From: Okapia johnstoni
Lineage: Eukaryota > Chordata > Mammalia > Artiodactyla > Giraffidae
Direction: 5' to 3'
DNA: 64,000 nt
Assembly (NCBI GenBank): GCA_024291935.2
Contig: CM044309.1
Coordinates: 4,526,001 to 4,590,000, forward strand
Under the pieces are notes generated by a model that saw nothing but the letters and a program-made list of their open reading frames with translations, ran no database searches and was not told where the DNA came from. Both the position numbers and the translations under genes were made by a program. This document shows, piece by piece, positions 33,998-45,515 of this stretch (its first letter is position 1; each line of letters begins with the position of its first letter).

Positions 33998-34203
33998 GGT
34001 GTGAGTCACTCAGTCGTGTCCAACTTTTTGCAACCCCATGGACTGTAGCCCACCAGGCTCCTCTGTCCATGGGATTCTCCAGGTAAGAATACTGGAGTGG
34101 ATAGCCATTTCCTTCTCCAGGGGATCTTCCTGACCCAGAGATTGAATCCGGGTCTCCTGCATTGCAGTCAGATTCTTTAGCATCTGAGCCACCTGGGAAG
34201 CCC
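33998..34203 (-). mobile_element. Bov-tA SINE
   Basis: Reverse Bov-tA from GTGAGTCACTCAGTCGTGTC to GAGCCACCTGGGAAGCCC. Confidence 0.95.
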
Positions 34204-34257
34204 TGTAATCTCATCTCAGAGAGCTCTTCTTCCTTCAGTCTCAGGGCCCCTGCCTTG

Positions 34258-34440
34258 TGCACCTTCAAAATTCTTACTGCCTCAGGCACGCGATGTACTA
34301 ATAGTTTATCTTTGGTCTTGCAGGGCTAGACTGCAGACTCCTGAGATGAGGGACACCAGGGAAATCTGCTGTGTCCCCAGGGCCTGGATCAGAATCTGGC
34401 ACAGAGTAGGTGTTCATTGAATATCTGTTGAATAATTTCA
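34258..34440 (+). mobile_element. L2 LINE 3' end
   Basis: GGGCTAGACTGCAGACTCCT, CAGGGCCTGGATCAGAATC, GGCACAGAGTAGGTGTTCAT, TATCTGTTGAATAAT: the classic L2 3' terminus. Confidence 0.8.
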
Positions 34441-35449
34441 ATTCCGATTTCAAGCAAAATTAAAAATAAGTAATTGGATGGGAGAAAGATTTAGGTGCAA
34501 AAAAAGAGAAAAATCCCTGCTTTAGGGACCAGAACAGATAGGCTTTTGGTGGAACACGTTAGAAAGCCTCGCTGATTCCCACCCTGTGTCCCAGGCTTCA
34601 TTTTTCAGGCCAGAGTTAACAAGACACAACAGACACATGATTTAGGAATGGGCTGTTTCTAACACACATGGAACCTTCTTTGCAAAATACCTTTGGCCAG
34701 AGAAGAAACAGAAGCCTTGGATCCGTTTTCCTTTCTCATGGTTTTGGCGTCGACAGACATTCCCTTTTCATTTTTAGTGACCACATTTTATATATGTGAG
34801 TCAAAAATCTCTCAACAGCATCCTTATCCCTTTGATACCATAATCCAGAAAGTAGGACAATATCTATCCCTCTTTAAATTACTTACCTAATGCCTCTATA
34901 AAATAGAGCCCGATTTCATGTTTGGGTCCGATTAGTCCTTCCTTCGTGCATTTAGCAAACACCTACTGCATGCACACGTACGGTGGACACTGTCAGGGAA
35001 GCCGAGGTGACTCAGACGCAGATCCCATCCCCAGAAGGCGACCGGGGCCCCAGCAGGCTGCACCATTCTCAGGGGACACCTGTACAATGTTTCTTTTCTG
35101 GAAAAGGAAGTGACAGTTTGTATTAAATCACTGAGTTTATTTTCACTCCTCTCACCAGCTGTACAGCAGCTTTCATGATATTCTGCAATGTCATGGAAAA
35201 TTTCCTCTGAATTGTGTTGTCCTGTCTGTGAGAAGCCGAAAGCAGGGGAAAACGTATTAGGACAGCTGGTGTACGCGCCTGCGACGAGCGAGACTGAGTG
35301 CGTGAGACTGTTGATTGCTTTCACTGCAGCCTTTATCACCACAGCACGGAGAATCAGTCATTTCAATAAATCTCCAGATCACAGGGGTTTTCTCTCTTTT
35401 TTTTTTTTCTGACTTCATGAAGACATTTTTACAGTTGCATATATCAAAT
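34441..35449. other. no gene recognised
   Basis: Mostly unique. 34935-35060 may be a decayed CR1-clade fragment. A small CpG cluster (TACGCGCCTGCGACGAGCG) lies near 35272-35290; it is too short for a CpG island. Confidence 0.4.
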
Positions 35450-35575
35450 TCATTTACTCATCCATCCATTTATTCAACAAATATGTCTGTTACCTGCCAA
35501 ATAGCACTCTATCTCAAGGAGCTTGTGGCTTTGAAGGAAGATAGACATGAAAACGCAATTTTAATACAGGAACTT
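35450..35575 (-). mobile_element. CR1-clade (L2/L3-like) fragment
   Basis: CATTTATTCAACAAATATGTC, then CTCAAGGAGCTTGTGGCTTTG and AGACATGAAAACGCAA follow a common ancient repeat read antisense. Confidence 0.5.
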
Positions 35576-35599
35576 TGATTTCCTATAGACAAGTGTCGT

Positions 35600-35880
35600 C
35601 CTGGGCAAGGCAGTGGGAAGATGCGGGTGGGAAGGAGCAGGGGAAGAGCGAGAAGTGAAAAGTGGAGGGAGCTACATACACAGATGAGAACGGGGCTGCA
35701 AGGCAGCGCAGAGGAAGGGGCTGCTGAGCAAGGGAGCCAGCGGGTGGGGGCGGAGGCTGGGAAGGGAGGGCTGTTAAGGCAGGGGGAGTTAGGAGAGGGG
35801 AGGGCGCAGCACTGGGGCGGGGGGCGAATAATAAAATGAACGTAAAATAAAGGGGAAAAGGGGCCGAGAAACTGGGGGAA
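35600..35880. repeat. purine-rich, G-rich tract
   Basis: Long G/A-rich plus strand with several runs of three or more G (about 35740-35825). The Pro/Ser-rich minus-strand frames 35509-36009 and 35583-35996 come from this bias and are not genes. Confidence 0.75.
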
Positions 35881-36480
35881 GATGAGTCTCCTCGCAGAAG
35901 GACCTTGCATTTCATGCAAAAGGGGTACACATCCACCCCAGGAGGCATGAGAAAGCAGCAGAAGAATAATAGAATCAGATACTGTTTTGTAGACATCTGC
36001 TGACAGCATCCTGAGGGCTGAACTAATGATAATGGATGAGAGGGTGGGGAAAGCAGAAGACAGACAGTAAGGTAAGCTGCTGAAATAGCACAGGTGAGAG
36101 ATGATATTATTCTGATCTAAACAGATTCAGATTTGACTCTTGGATTAGCTGATGATCAATATGAAGTAATGAACAGAGAAAAATTAGACCTAAGGCATGA
36201 CTTTAACAGATACTGATTTAGTATCTATTGTCCTCCAGATTATGTGGCAATTGCCAGAGAGGAAAAGGTAAGTACTTGTCCTAAGAAAGTGCCAAGCCGG
36301 AGGAGTGGGACAAATCAAGTCAACAGCATTAGCCTCCAACAGGACAAGGGCTATCGTGAAGCATGAAAGGCCCTGGAAACAGTGATGGAGGGTCTACATT
36401 CTCTGATTATCACAAACACCAACTTCGTAAGAGCTTTTTGAATACTTTGTGTGTGTGTCCACTTATATTTGTAGCATATG
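35881..36480. other. no gene or known repeat recognised
   Basis: AT-moderate unique sequence. Confidence 0.45.
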
Positions 36481-36696
36481 TGTTTAGTCGCTCAGTCGTG
36501 TCTGACTCTTTTGCAACCCCATGGACAGTAGCCTGCCAGGTTCCTCTGTCCATGGGATTTTCCAGGCAAGAATGCTGGAGTGGGTAGCCATTTCCTCCTC
36601 CAGAGGATCTTCCCAACCCAGGGATCAAACCTGAGTCTCTTCAGTCTCCTGCATTGGCAGGCAGGTCCTTCACCACTGGGGCCACCTGGGAAGCCC
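36481..36696 (-). mobile_element. Bov-tA SINE
   Basis: Reverse Bov-tA with an extra CAGTCTCCTGCATTGGCAGG version of the head; ends CACCTGGGAAGCCC. Confidence 0.94.
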
Positions 36697-36750
36697 AAAT
36701 ACCCCACAGTATTCTACAATTATGTGGTGGCTCATTTGGACTACATTCAA

Positions 36751-36776
36751 TTCTTCTTCTTCTTCTTTTTTTTTTA
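36751..36776. repeat. TTC repeat running into a T-run
   Basis: TTCTTCTTCTTC followed by ten T. Confidence 0.9.
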
Positions 36777-37430
36777 GCTACATTAAACACTTTATTTCGT
36801 TAAAAAAAAAACACACCAATTTGAAGAAAACATGGGAGTATGTGTTAAATCTAGCTTGTTAGATACATGAATGCCTTATCCAGTATTCATTTCCTTTCTC
36901 ATGCACAAAGCATGGGCAGACATTACCTTGTCACTTCTGTTTGGCTAAGCAAAAATACTTTTGCAGTTTGTAATTTTCCCCTGTGACTATGATTATCCAA
37001 AACACACAGTTACATTAATTTTTTTAAAAAGGCACTAAAGATAACCTTTTGCAAAGGTACACACACATTTGGACTGCTAATGACAGCACCTAATTTATAT
37101 TGCTCCCATTAATGATGGATTTAGCTTTTACTTAACAAGGTTTTAAGGAAACATTAACAGATTGCAAATCTTGTCCCGCTTTTGTGCTCTAGTTAACAGC
37201 CCAGCTGAATATTAACCGCTAATTGGTTTTACAGAGGACAGAGCCTGAGGTCCCTTAGAGCAGCGTGTTCAACCAACGTGACTGACGTGCCTCCTGCCAC
37301 TGTTCCTGCCACAGGCCTGGGATGAAAACTGGGTTTCTGAAGGACACAACCGGCTTCTCTTGCATAGCTATCTTGCGTGCTGCATGGTTGTTGGGAAGAT
37401 ATGGTTATGTGGTTGACAAGCATTTGAAAG
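36777..37430. other. repeat-poor AT-rich block
   Basis: No interspersed repeat was recognised. Several TAAT-core motifs (CTAATGACAG, CATTAATGATGG, CTAATTGG) lie within 36930-37230, so it is a candidate conserved noncoding element. Conservation is not testable here. Confidence 0.4.
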
Positions 37431-37600
37431 AAAGTGAAAGCAAAAGTCTCTCAGTTGTGTCCGACTCTTTGCAACCCCATGGACTATACAGTCCATGGAA
37501 TTCTCCAGGCTAGAACACTGGAGTGGGTAGCCTTTCTCTTCTCCAGGGGGGTCTTCCCAACCCAGGGATCGAACCCAGGTCATTTACATGCAGGTAAATC
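37431..37600 (-). mobile_element. Bov-tA SINE, head truncated
   Basis: Short-body variant in reverse, with ATGGACTATACAGTCCATGG (an imperfect palindrome) and intact B-box bases GGATCGAACC at 37567-37576. The outer part of the head is missing. Confidence 0.9.
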
Positions 37601-37821
37601 TAGCCTTAATTATCTCAAATTGTCTTTGAGATCCTTAGACAACAAGTGCCTGTGACAGCACCTTTATCAGTTGAAAGCTTTGCTGCCTTATCCTCTACAT
37701 GTGACTTAATTCAACTCAGAGAAGCAAGTTCTTATGAGCCGCAAGGGCTCTCTGGTCCTGGGACTATACTCCATCTGCCATCTGTGCAAGCTGTACTCAT
37801 GGCATCAATCTTTTTCCCAGC

Positions 37822-37905
37822 TAAACTGTAAGTTTCTTAAAATCAGAAACCATGTCTTATATTTATTGTGCAAACCCCGATGCACTGCACAGGGGATGTA
37901 GAAAA
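37822..37905 (+). mobile_element. L2 LINE 3' end fragment
   Basis: AACTGTAAGTTTCTTAAAATC, ACCATGTCTTATATTTATTG, then a worn terminus. Confidence 0.6.
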
Positions 37906-37937
37906 AATTCTTCTGCATTGGCTCTGCTGCCTGCCAT

Positions 37938-37943
<6 letters not shown>

Positions 37944-37969
<26 letters not shown>

Positions 37970-38115
37970 TAGTCGCTCAGTCGTGACCGACTCTTTGCAA
38001 CCACATGGAGCCTGCTAGGCTCCTCTGTCCATGGGATTTTCCAGGCAAGAATACTGGAGTGGGTTGCCGTTTCCTTCTCCAGGGGATCTTCCTCACCCAG
38101 GGATCGAATCCAGGT
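37944..38115 (-). mobile_element. Bov-tA SINE with SINE-born CA microsatellite
   Basis: On the minus strand a 5'-truncated Bov-tA (37970-38115) ends in CTAACACA and runs directly into a (CA)n tract (37942-37969). A near-perfect 11-bp TSD flanks the pair: GCCATGTGTAT (37933-37943) and GCCATCTGTAT (38116-38126). Confidence 0.9.
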
Positions 38116-38126
38116 GCCATCTGTAT

Positions 38127-38260
38127 ATCTTAAGCAAATTTCCTTCACTTCTCCAAGCTTCAGTTTACTTATGTGAAAAAAGAGGGAATAATATCTTTTG
38201 AGGACTAAATTAGATAACAAATTTTTAAAATGCTCTGGATACCTAAGTTAAATTAACAAA
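38127..38260 (+). mobile_element. MIR SINE (3' part)
   Basis: GCAAATTTCCTTCACTTCTCC, AGCTTCAGTTTACTTATGTG, GGACTAAATTAGATAAC. The Bov-tA at 37944 probably split this MIR, whose 5' part may be GGCTCTGCTGCCTGCC near 37920. Confidence 0.65.
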
Positions 38261-39067
38261 CAAATATAATCTAAAACAATTAATAATGCACATATTACCA
38301 AGCATTGCACTTACATGAATATAATCTTCTTGCTATTGCTGATTAAAGGCAATCAGTGAAAACAACCCACCCCTCCCCCATGGATGGCAAACTTCTTAGA
38401 AAAAGAATTTCTGAAAGGAGAAAAAAAATTGTTTGACATGCTTTGTGCAGTACTGTGTTATGTGGCAACAAGCTTACTTTTTTATGATAATAGCAATGCT
38501 ATCAATTATCTCCAGAAATTATAGTGCTGAGGGTACCTATGATATTTACCAAGAAAACATGTCTTAACTCAAAATACAATCCATTTAAAGTGTTTTTATT
38601 CTAATTGGAAAAAAAAGTTCAGGAAATATTTATATTCACTGCTAAAAATTGAGAAGAAAAGATTCAAAGAATGAAAAATATGAAATCAATATAGTCAAAG
38701 TGTTGGTCATCTTACAAAATAAATTCCTGTATTTAAAAATCACATCTGTGAAGTGAAAATAGGGATTGTAAATGTTGCATTCCTCCTGGAATATTCATTT
38801 GGTTTCTATGCATTTCGTTGTGACACTGTTTTGTTTTTTCTTCAATTTGAAAGATCAAAATTCTATTAAAGATAAGTAATGCCGTTTTTGAAAGGTCTAA
38901 AATTTCGAGTTGGGGATGCTAAGTCCAAAACCCCTCGTCAGCTTAGGTTGTGTGAAGTATCTCCTCTATAGGTCTTATTGACTGACAAAAATGCACACTC
39001 TAAAAGCTGAGAATTATGTTTTGCTTGGCAGACATACTGAGGACTTCAGCCTGGGATTCAGCCTCTC
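38261..39067. other. AT-rich, no gene or repeat recognised
   Basis: About 800 bp of unique-looking sequence without a notable open frame. Confidence 0.45.
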
Positions 39068-39265
39068 GGGGTCTCCCTGGTGGTTCAGTGGTAAAGAGTC
39101 TAACTTCCAGTGCAGGAGCAAGAGTCAGAAGGATCCCCTGGAAGAGGAAATGCAACGCCCTCCAGTATTCTTGCCTGGGGAAACCACACGGACAGAAAGC
39201 CTGTCAGGCTACAGTTCATGGGGTCGCAAAGAGTCAGACATGATTGAGCGTGCAGGGCCTAGGGA
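39068..39265 (+). mobile_element. Bov-tA SINE with TSD
   Basis: Head GGTCTCCCTGGTGGTTCAGT, then the body to GTCAGACATGATTGAGCG. A 9-bp TSD, CAGCCTCTC, flanks it (39059-39067 and 39266-39274). Moderately diverged. Confidence 0.92.
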
Positions 39266-39335
39266 CAGCCTCTCAGATGGCTCCGAGGGATTGTTCCAAA
39301 GAGATAAGGAAGCAGCCAGAATATATAGGAGTTTT

Positions 39336-39383
39336 CACACACACACACACACAGACACACACAGACACACACACACACACACA
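39336..39383. repeat. (CA)n microsatellite
   Basis: Interrupted by two CAGACA steps. Confidence 0.95.
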
Positions 39384-40318
39384 AAACAAGCTGTTGAAAC
39401 TTCAAAAGATTACTGTTAATTAAAGAAAACCAGACATCTCAAGTTTAGGAATTTAGTACTTTTCTCTATCAGGGAAGATGCAGAAGGCTGGAGTCATTGA
39501 AATCATTTCTTTGATATGCACCTTAACTCTCTAGGGCCAGTATCCTCTTTTCTACACCCTGAGTCCCCTCAGGGGCACACCAGTGGGCCTGGGGGCTTCA
39601 GTGGCTGAAGCTCAGTGGCCCCAGCGTCCCTTGTTTAGTGCTGAGGCAGGCAAAGTTATCTGTCTACAGCCTCAACTCACTCTTTCTACCTGGGAAATAA
39701 ACAAAACATGTGGTAGAAATTAAAAAGGTATTATCCAGACCTTAGAATAAGGTAGCCAATGAGTTTACTCCACCAATATACCATCTCTGTGACCAAAGAT
39801 TCCACAGCTGCACATCTTGCCTTTAGCCCAGTAAGCAAGAGAGCCAGCTATCTCACCTAAGCTGGTGTCCAGCCGGGGGCTGTCCACTTCCCCCCAAATA
39901 AGAATATGCCATAATGGGGAATGAGATAGGTGGGAGGAAGTGATCTTTAGGATATCAGCACTCCCTAAAGAGCAGTTTACAAAACGCTCATAGGAATTCC
40001 CTTAGTCCTTTAGAGAGTCCCTTCCCACACTCGGTAACGGGAGGCTTTTCTTAAGGATTTCTCTGCTGGGTGTTTCCTTGATTAGCCACTTTTTTTTTTT
40101 TTTTTTTTTTGCTGTCTTACTATCATGACATTTTCTTTATTCAAATAATTTTGAATTGTCATGGTTTTTATGAACTGTAATCAATTTACAGCCTGTCACC
40201 TGGCTGACTACCCGCACGGCAGAGCTCAATCCTTTGCACTTTGGAGGCCCTGAGTGACCACTTGGTGAATGGCCACTAAAGTTACAGCGTGTGGTTCCAA
40301 ATCAGACTGTAAGTAGCA
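39384..40318. other. no gene recognised
   Basis: Unique sequence, with a T-run of about 21 at 40090-40110. Confidence 0.45.
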
Positions 40319-40425
40319 ACATTCCAGATGGCTCCGTGGTAAAGAACCTGCCTGCTGATGCGGGAGATGCGGGTTCGATCCCTGGGTTGGGAAGACCCCC
40401 CTGGAGTAGGAAATGCCAAAGAGAC
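40319..40425 (+). mobile_element. Bov-tA head only (3'-truncated)
   Basis: The tRNA-like head is well preserved with B box GGTTCGATCC (40372-40381), but the BovA body is missing after GGAGTAGGAAATGCCA. Loss of the 3' side suggests a later deletion. Confidence 0.88.
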
Positions 40426-41431
40426 TATAAATCAAAGGAAAACCTGCCATTTCCCTCCGGTCGTGGAATCCAGCACATGTTTTCCCATGAAAAAGAGGAC
40501 ATTTTCAACCCAAGCAGATTACACTGGATGACAGGCTCTTGAAACACTAGTTTTCATTTAAAGGTTAATCTTAGTCCTTTGAAGATTTGAGATACCTGGG
40601 TGGCTCCAAACGGCATTTGGAATCTCTTTTTTTCTGAACTTCCATCAGATCCACAGGGATCTGATGCCAAACTATTCCCAGCTCTGAAACCATAAATTAA
40701 CATTTTTTTCCCTGTAAGATTAATTCTACCCAAGTTTTAAAGAGACACACAGAACTTCTTATTATTTTCACTTTTGTTGAAACTGAAGCATTGTATTCTG
40801 ATATAAAGTGACCGATGATACTGTAATCAAATGTTCTTTATATTTCCCATTAAGGATTGGTTCTAGGAGTAAAATTATTTTCAGGTAATGAGTAACCATT
40901 TATGCGTTCAGTAGTACATCCTGAAAACTTGTACTGAATCCTTTCTATGCTCTGTACCAGATTACCCAGCATCGCTTGGGCCTGGAGCATGTCCTGACCC
41001 ATTTACAAGTGGGCTGAGGTGAGACTGATGACTAAAGATAGGGGTGGCTCTACCAGATCTTTAGAGACACTGAATGCAGAGTGAAGATGACGTGGACGTC
41101 AGAAGTCTTCGGAGAGAAGAAACACAGATGTCTTTTGATCTCCTATCCCTTTTCTCCCCATCCACCACATTTCATATTTCTCTCCTAGTGTATATTCTTA
41201 GAAAGCTGATTTTTAAGGCACCCCAGATGCCCTCTCAGTGCCTATAATACTTTGGCAGCTGCCTGATAATCATAAGGACAAATGACCAACATTCAATAAA
41301 GTGATGAATGCTACAGTGAATGCAATTAACATGAAGCCAAATTTGCTTTCACAGATTACCAAAAAAATAACAAACCATTGATCCATCTTTAGAGAGGAAC
41401 TTACATTTCAATACCCCAATAGAGGAAGAAA
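40426..41431. other. no gene recognised
   Basis: Unique sequence. 40910-41010 faintly resembles a reversed CR1-clade 3' end, at low confidence. Confidence 0.4.
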
Positions 41432-41640
41432 GGACTTCCCTGGTGGCTCAGAGGTAAAGAATCCACCTGCAGTGAAGGTGACTCGGGTTTCATCCTGGGT
41501 CGGGAAGATCCCCTGGGGGAGGGAATGGCCACCACTCCAGTATTCTTGCCCAGAGAATCCCACGTACAGAGGAGCAGAGGGCTATGGTCCATAGGGTCGC
41601 AAAGAGTCAGACGTGACTGAAGCAACTGAGCACACACACA
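41432..41640 (+). mobile_element. Bov-tA SINE
   Basis: Full-length: GGACTTCCCTGGTGGCTCAG to CTGAGCACACACACA, with the CA-type tail. Confidence 0.94.
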
Positions 41641-42085
41641 GAGAAAGAAACCCCCTTCTCACAGCGACCAAGCTGTTTTTCATTCATAACAGCACTGGCG
41701 CCCCCTCCCAACTCAGGGCTGAGAGTGGCAGCCAAGGGAAGATGTGAGGAAACCAAGCGCTCCAGCTCTGTTACAGCTCTGAATTCCACCAAAGGAAGAG
41801 GTGTTGGGTCAACAGTTTCCCTCTAAGTGTGCAAATAAGCATCATGATGGAAGAATGATTGTGTGGACAGTATTTCATCCAGGTGTCTGTGACTGGGACA
41901 TTTCCAATTAGGTTTTTAATCCCAAAGCCTGGACCTTGTCCAGAGTAAAAATAACAATGGCTATTTTAAAAATTACCCACAAAGAGCTGATCAAAGATAT
42001 TTATCTGAGGGAAAAACTTAGAGGAAAGATCTGCACATTCATTTCCCCTGCAGGCCTTGTGAAAAGCTGAAGGAATTACGGCATG
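41641..42085. other. no gene or known repeat recognised
   Basis: Unique sequence. Confidence 0.45.
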
Positions 42086-42164
42086 ACCAGGAGAGCCCGG
42101 TGGGCTACAGGCTACAGTCCATGGGGTCACAAACCGGCGGACGTGACTGAGCGACTAACACAAA
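42086..42164 (+). mobile_element. BovA 3' fragment
   Basis: Only the last 80 bp of Bov-tA remain (CCCGGTGGGCTACAGGC to GACTGAGCGACTAACACAAA), as expected from 5' truncation. Confidence 0.88.
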
Positions 42165-43344
42165 CTTTGAACAATACCTCATTCCAACCACCGCCACACC
42201 TGATATGGTGAAAAATGAGGCTTTGTTCTCCCTATTCCTTCAGCAAATACAAGGTGCCCTTAAATATGGAAGCAGAACAGAACTCCATGCTAAAGCCAGA
42301 CAGCAGAGGGGCTCTGTATATGTGTGTGTCGGTGGTAAAAGCACCATGCCATTCTCTTCTGTAATGTCATAGAGCTGCCAGCAAAGGGAAGTGGTGATCC
42401 ATGTGTTCACTTGGTAGAGGAACATTAAAAAAAAAAAAAAAGTGACTTCTTGTGAGTTTTAAAAATCCTTCTCATGAGATTTCCAAGAATTTTCCAGTCT
42501 TACTTATTAAACTACCCTGAATTGTAGATTATCAGAATTTTTGTTGATCAGATGATTGCTAAAAAGTGGTAACTGGCTATTCATGACCATTTTTATTATA
42601 TAGACTAATTGAAGAAAATTAGGAGGAAATAACTGTTTGTAGATTTTACTAGGTTCCAGAAAACATAAAATTAGAGGAAGCCGTTGTTTGGTGTCTTGGA
42701 ATTTGTTCCTCTTTTTCAAAATGCCAACCCTGGCTGCAATTACGGGCATTCAGTTTTCTGAGAAAAACTCTCCCACAGCATTTGACTGTTATTCAAATCT
42801 TCTTTATCTCGAATGAAATAGATGCTAATGTCTGCTCTGAAAGGAGAAAGGATGGAGCTAGAGGCCCCGGATCCCACGGTAGAAAGCCGTTAGTAGGGTA
42901 TTGCCATCTTCAGCTTAATCCAAATTCGACAGCTAACTGCTGAATGCTTTTCTTTTTGTTAAGGGCTAATTTCTCCTAAGAGATTTGAGGTGTTTGCATA
43001 ACCCATGCACCATCTAGTGGTAACACGTGGGAAAAGCCCACACAGAAAAATAAAACAGGAGAGCCTTTCAGAGAGAGCAATTGACAAAACAGTCCTTCAT
43101 CACTGAAATAATACTTCATGAGATACGCCATTTCTTATTATAAATAATTAAACAGTTTGAAATTATTTTAATAGACTCTGAGTTGTGTTTATCTAGAGGA
43201 TTATCTGTAGTAAAAGGAAAGGGGTCTTTCTGAATTTTACATGTAAATTCACTGGAGACAATTGCTATTGTGTTTTGGATCAGCATGTAGTCACTGCTCA
43301 TTCACACTCTTGCCAGAACAAGAGTGGGTCGGGGATTAAGTGTT
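42165..43344. other. AT-rich, repeat-poor, no gene recognised
   Basis: About 1.2 kb of unique-looking sequence with an A-run at 42427-42441. No credible frame. Confidence 0.45.
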
Positions 43345-43552
43345 CCGAATAAGGATCAGACTAGCTGGGATCAGATTTCTGGCTCTGCTTTCTGTTACCT
43401 GAATGACCTTTGGCAAAATTACCTAAGATCTCTGGGCTTCTGGATACCTTTCCTGTAAAAAGGAGATAAAAATAAGAAAACACATGTTAAGCAGTTATAA
43501 AAATTCTTGATGCATATCAACTACTCATTAAATGGCAGGTTAATTATTATGA
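43345..43552 (+). mobile_element. MIR SINE
   Basis: TTTCTGGCTCTGCTTTCTGTTACC, ATGACCTTTGGCAAAATTACC, TAAAAAGGAGATAAAAATAAG, and a tail to TTAATTATTATGAAAC: close to full length. Confidence 0.8.
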
Positions 43553-44929
43553 AACAATAAAAAAAATGTGTAACAGTTTCCTATTTACCTAGTTTTTCAA
43601 TCAAGTCAATATAAAACATCAAAGTTTTTTCCCACGAACATCATAGGCTTGCCATTAGCTGTGGCTGGCTGCTCCCAGAATAGACAGAATTTACAAATTT
43701 CCATGGGAATTTCAAAGGCCCAACTGGGGCCACTTAGGCCCACTTAGTCAGTCAACAAGAGTGCATCATTTGGACAATGGATGGGGAGGGGTGGTGGCAA
43801 AATAGAATTTCTGCCTCAATGGACATGGGGCCAAAACACACCCCTCTTTCAGCCTTTTGATGGATATTGGCTCATCCTTGAACTGTTTGCTAAACTATCT
43901 TTCTGCTTTCTGCTGATGGTGCTTGAGCCAGTCTACAATTCACTACCGAACAATGAACAAAGCACAATGCTATCGAAATACATTCTAATTTATTTTATTA
44001 ATTTGATTGCAGGAGAAGTCAAAGAGGAGGAAAGCTGTTGAAAGCACTATCTGTTGAACGAGGCTCTTTGTGAAAGAGCATATGGTAGATGAGATTTGAC
44101 TGTTGGAAACTTAGAGGGGCAGAAAGTTTCAAGGAACAGAATGTAGGTACTGCTAAAAGAAATTGAGTCCCACAGCAGGAAGGTGCCTGGACAGTGCTGA
44201 AGCAAAATGTGAGGACAGACTGCTTGGGTGTGAAAGACCTTGACCTCCTCTATTCACCATATCTCACCTCATCCCAGGGCCCACAACTAATACTTTACTT
44301 TTGAAACACATTCTCAGTGACTATAGTTTCATTATCAACTACAAATTAAATTGGCTCCCTGCTTTTTGATTTATTCAACAAATATTTTTTGAGTATCGGC
44401 TCCAACACCATCATTAAGTAGTTTCTCTATACACAGAGACTAGTGAATTACTAGCAATAAGTCAATGACTGACTTTCTATTGTTAATGAAAAATTAATTA
44501 ATAATCAATGTAAAAAAGAAATAGAAGATTTTATTCACACTTAACTGAGGATTATAACCCAGGAGACAGTCTTTCAGAAAACTCTGAGGACTCTTCTATC
44601 TATTAGAGGTGAAGCACAATTACATATGCTTCTGAGACAGAATCATACATGAAATGATATTCTGACAGTTAACACAATCCTGACCTGCATATACAGTGAG
44701 TAGTGGGTACAAAGTGAGTGGGTCATCATGACCCCTCACCAGACTAAGAAGAAACGTTGTCTCTTCAGGATGTCTGATCAATGCAGATACACAGCACGCA
44801 CTAAAAGGGGAGGGATGAGCCCCCAAAAGATGGAAAATTTTTGTTTAGATTTTCTTGTCTTCCGTAAAACATGAACCTTATTTCATCATTATTCTTTTCA
44901 TTCTTAAAGTTGAAATATGGTCTACTCAT
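43553..44929. other. no gene recognised
   Basis: Unique or unassigned. 44370-44460 has a CAACAAATATTTTTTGAG phrase typical of old CR1-clade ends. 44520-44830 looks like a repeat of unknown family. The frame 43781-44041 has no recognisable domain. Confidence 0.4.
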
Positions 44930-45190
44930 TTAAACATTCATTCAACAAGTATTTTTTATAGCCTGCTGTGTACTAAATGCATGTGGATTCAGTGACCCAC
45001 TGGGTTCAGTGACCTAGATGGACAAAGTGTCAGCGTTCATTGCAGGGGAGGGCAGTAAATTAACATGTGAAACAAACAAGAAAAGACCTAGACCATGATA
45101 AGGTCTACTTTGAGTTGATTGGTCAGGAACTCTTTTTGAGAAATTTAAATTTAATCTAAGATCTGAACAAGAGCAGTTAGTCCTGTAAAT
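44930..45190 (-). mobile_element. CR1-clade (L2/L3-like) LINE fragment
   Basis: Antisense: ACATTCATTCAACAAGTATT, GCAGGGGAGGGCAGTAAATT, GGTCAGGAACTCTTTTTGAG, AATCTAAGATCTGAAC. Confidence 0.55.
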
Positions 45191-45515
45191 ATCATTCCTA
45201 AAACATCCTTTCAGGAGGAGGAACAGCCAGAGAAAAAGAAACAAGACTGGCATGTTGCAGAGGCAGTATTCCTCAGATGAAAATTTTCTCCATTTCTCTT
45301 TTTGGATTCCCTTCCTGCTCTCCATGAGAAGGGATTATTTGCAGATAGTAGTCTCTGGCATTTCAAGTAATTTCCTGCCTAATTACAAAAAAATCACTAA
45401 AAACAGTTGGATGGAGTATACCTTTTCTCAATATTGCTTTATACCCATTAAAAACAGGCTAGTAAAAAGCATACAGTTTCTTTAATCAATTGTTGGGAGT
45501 TCATTCTCCTTGTAT
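45191..45515. other. no gene or known repeat recognised
   Basis: AT-rich sequence next to the inverted L1 part. Confidence 0.4.

Noticed and set aside
35262..35305. CpG island/promoter
   Set aside because: Only a few CpGs over about 40 bp; too short and without promoter features.
35509..36009. 166-codon Pro/Ser/Leu-rich minus-strand frame
   Set aside because: Explained by the purine-rich plus strand; a second frame in the same region has the same bias.
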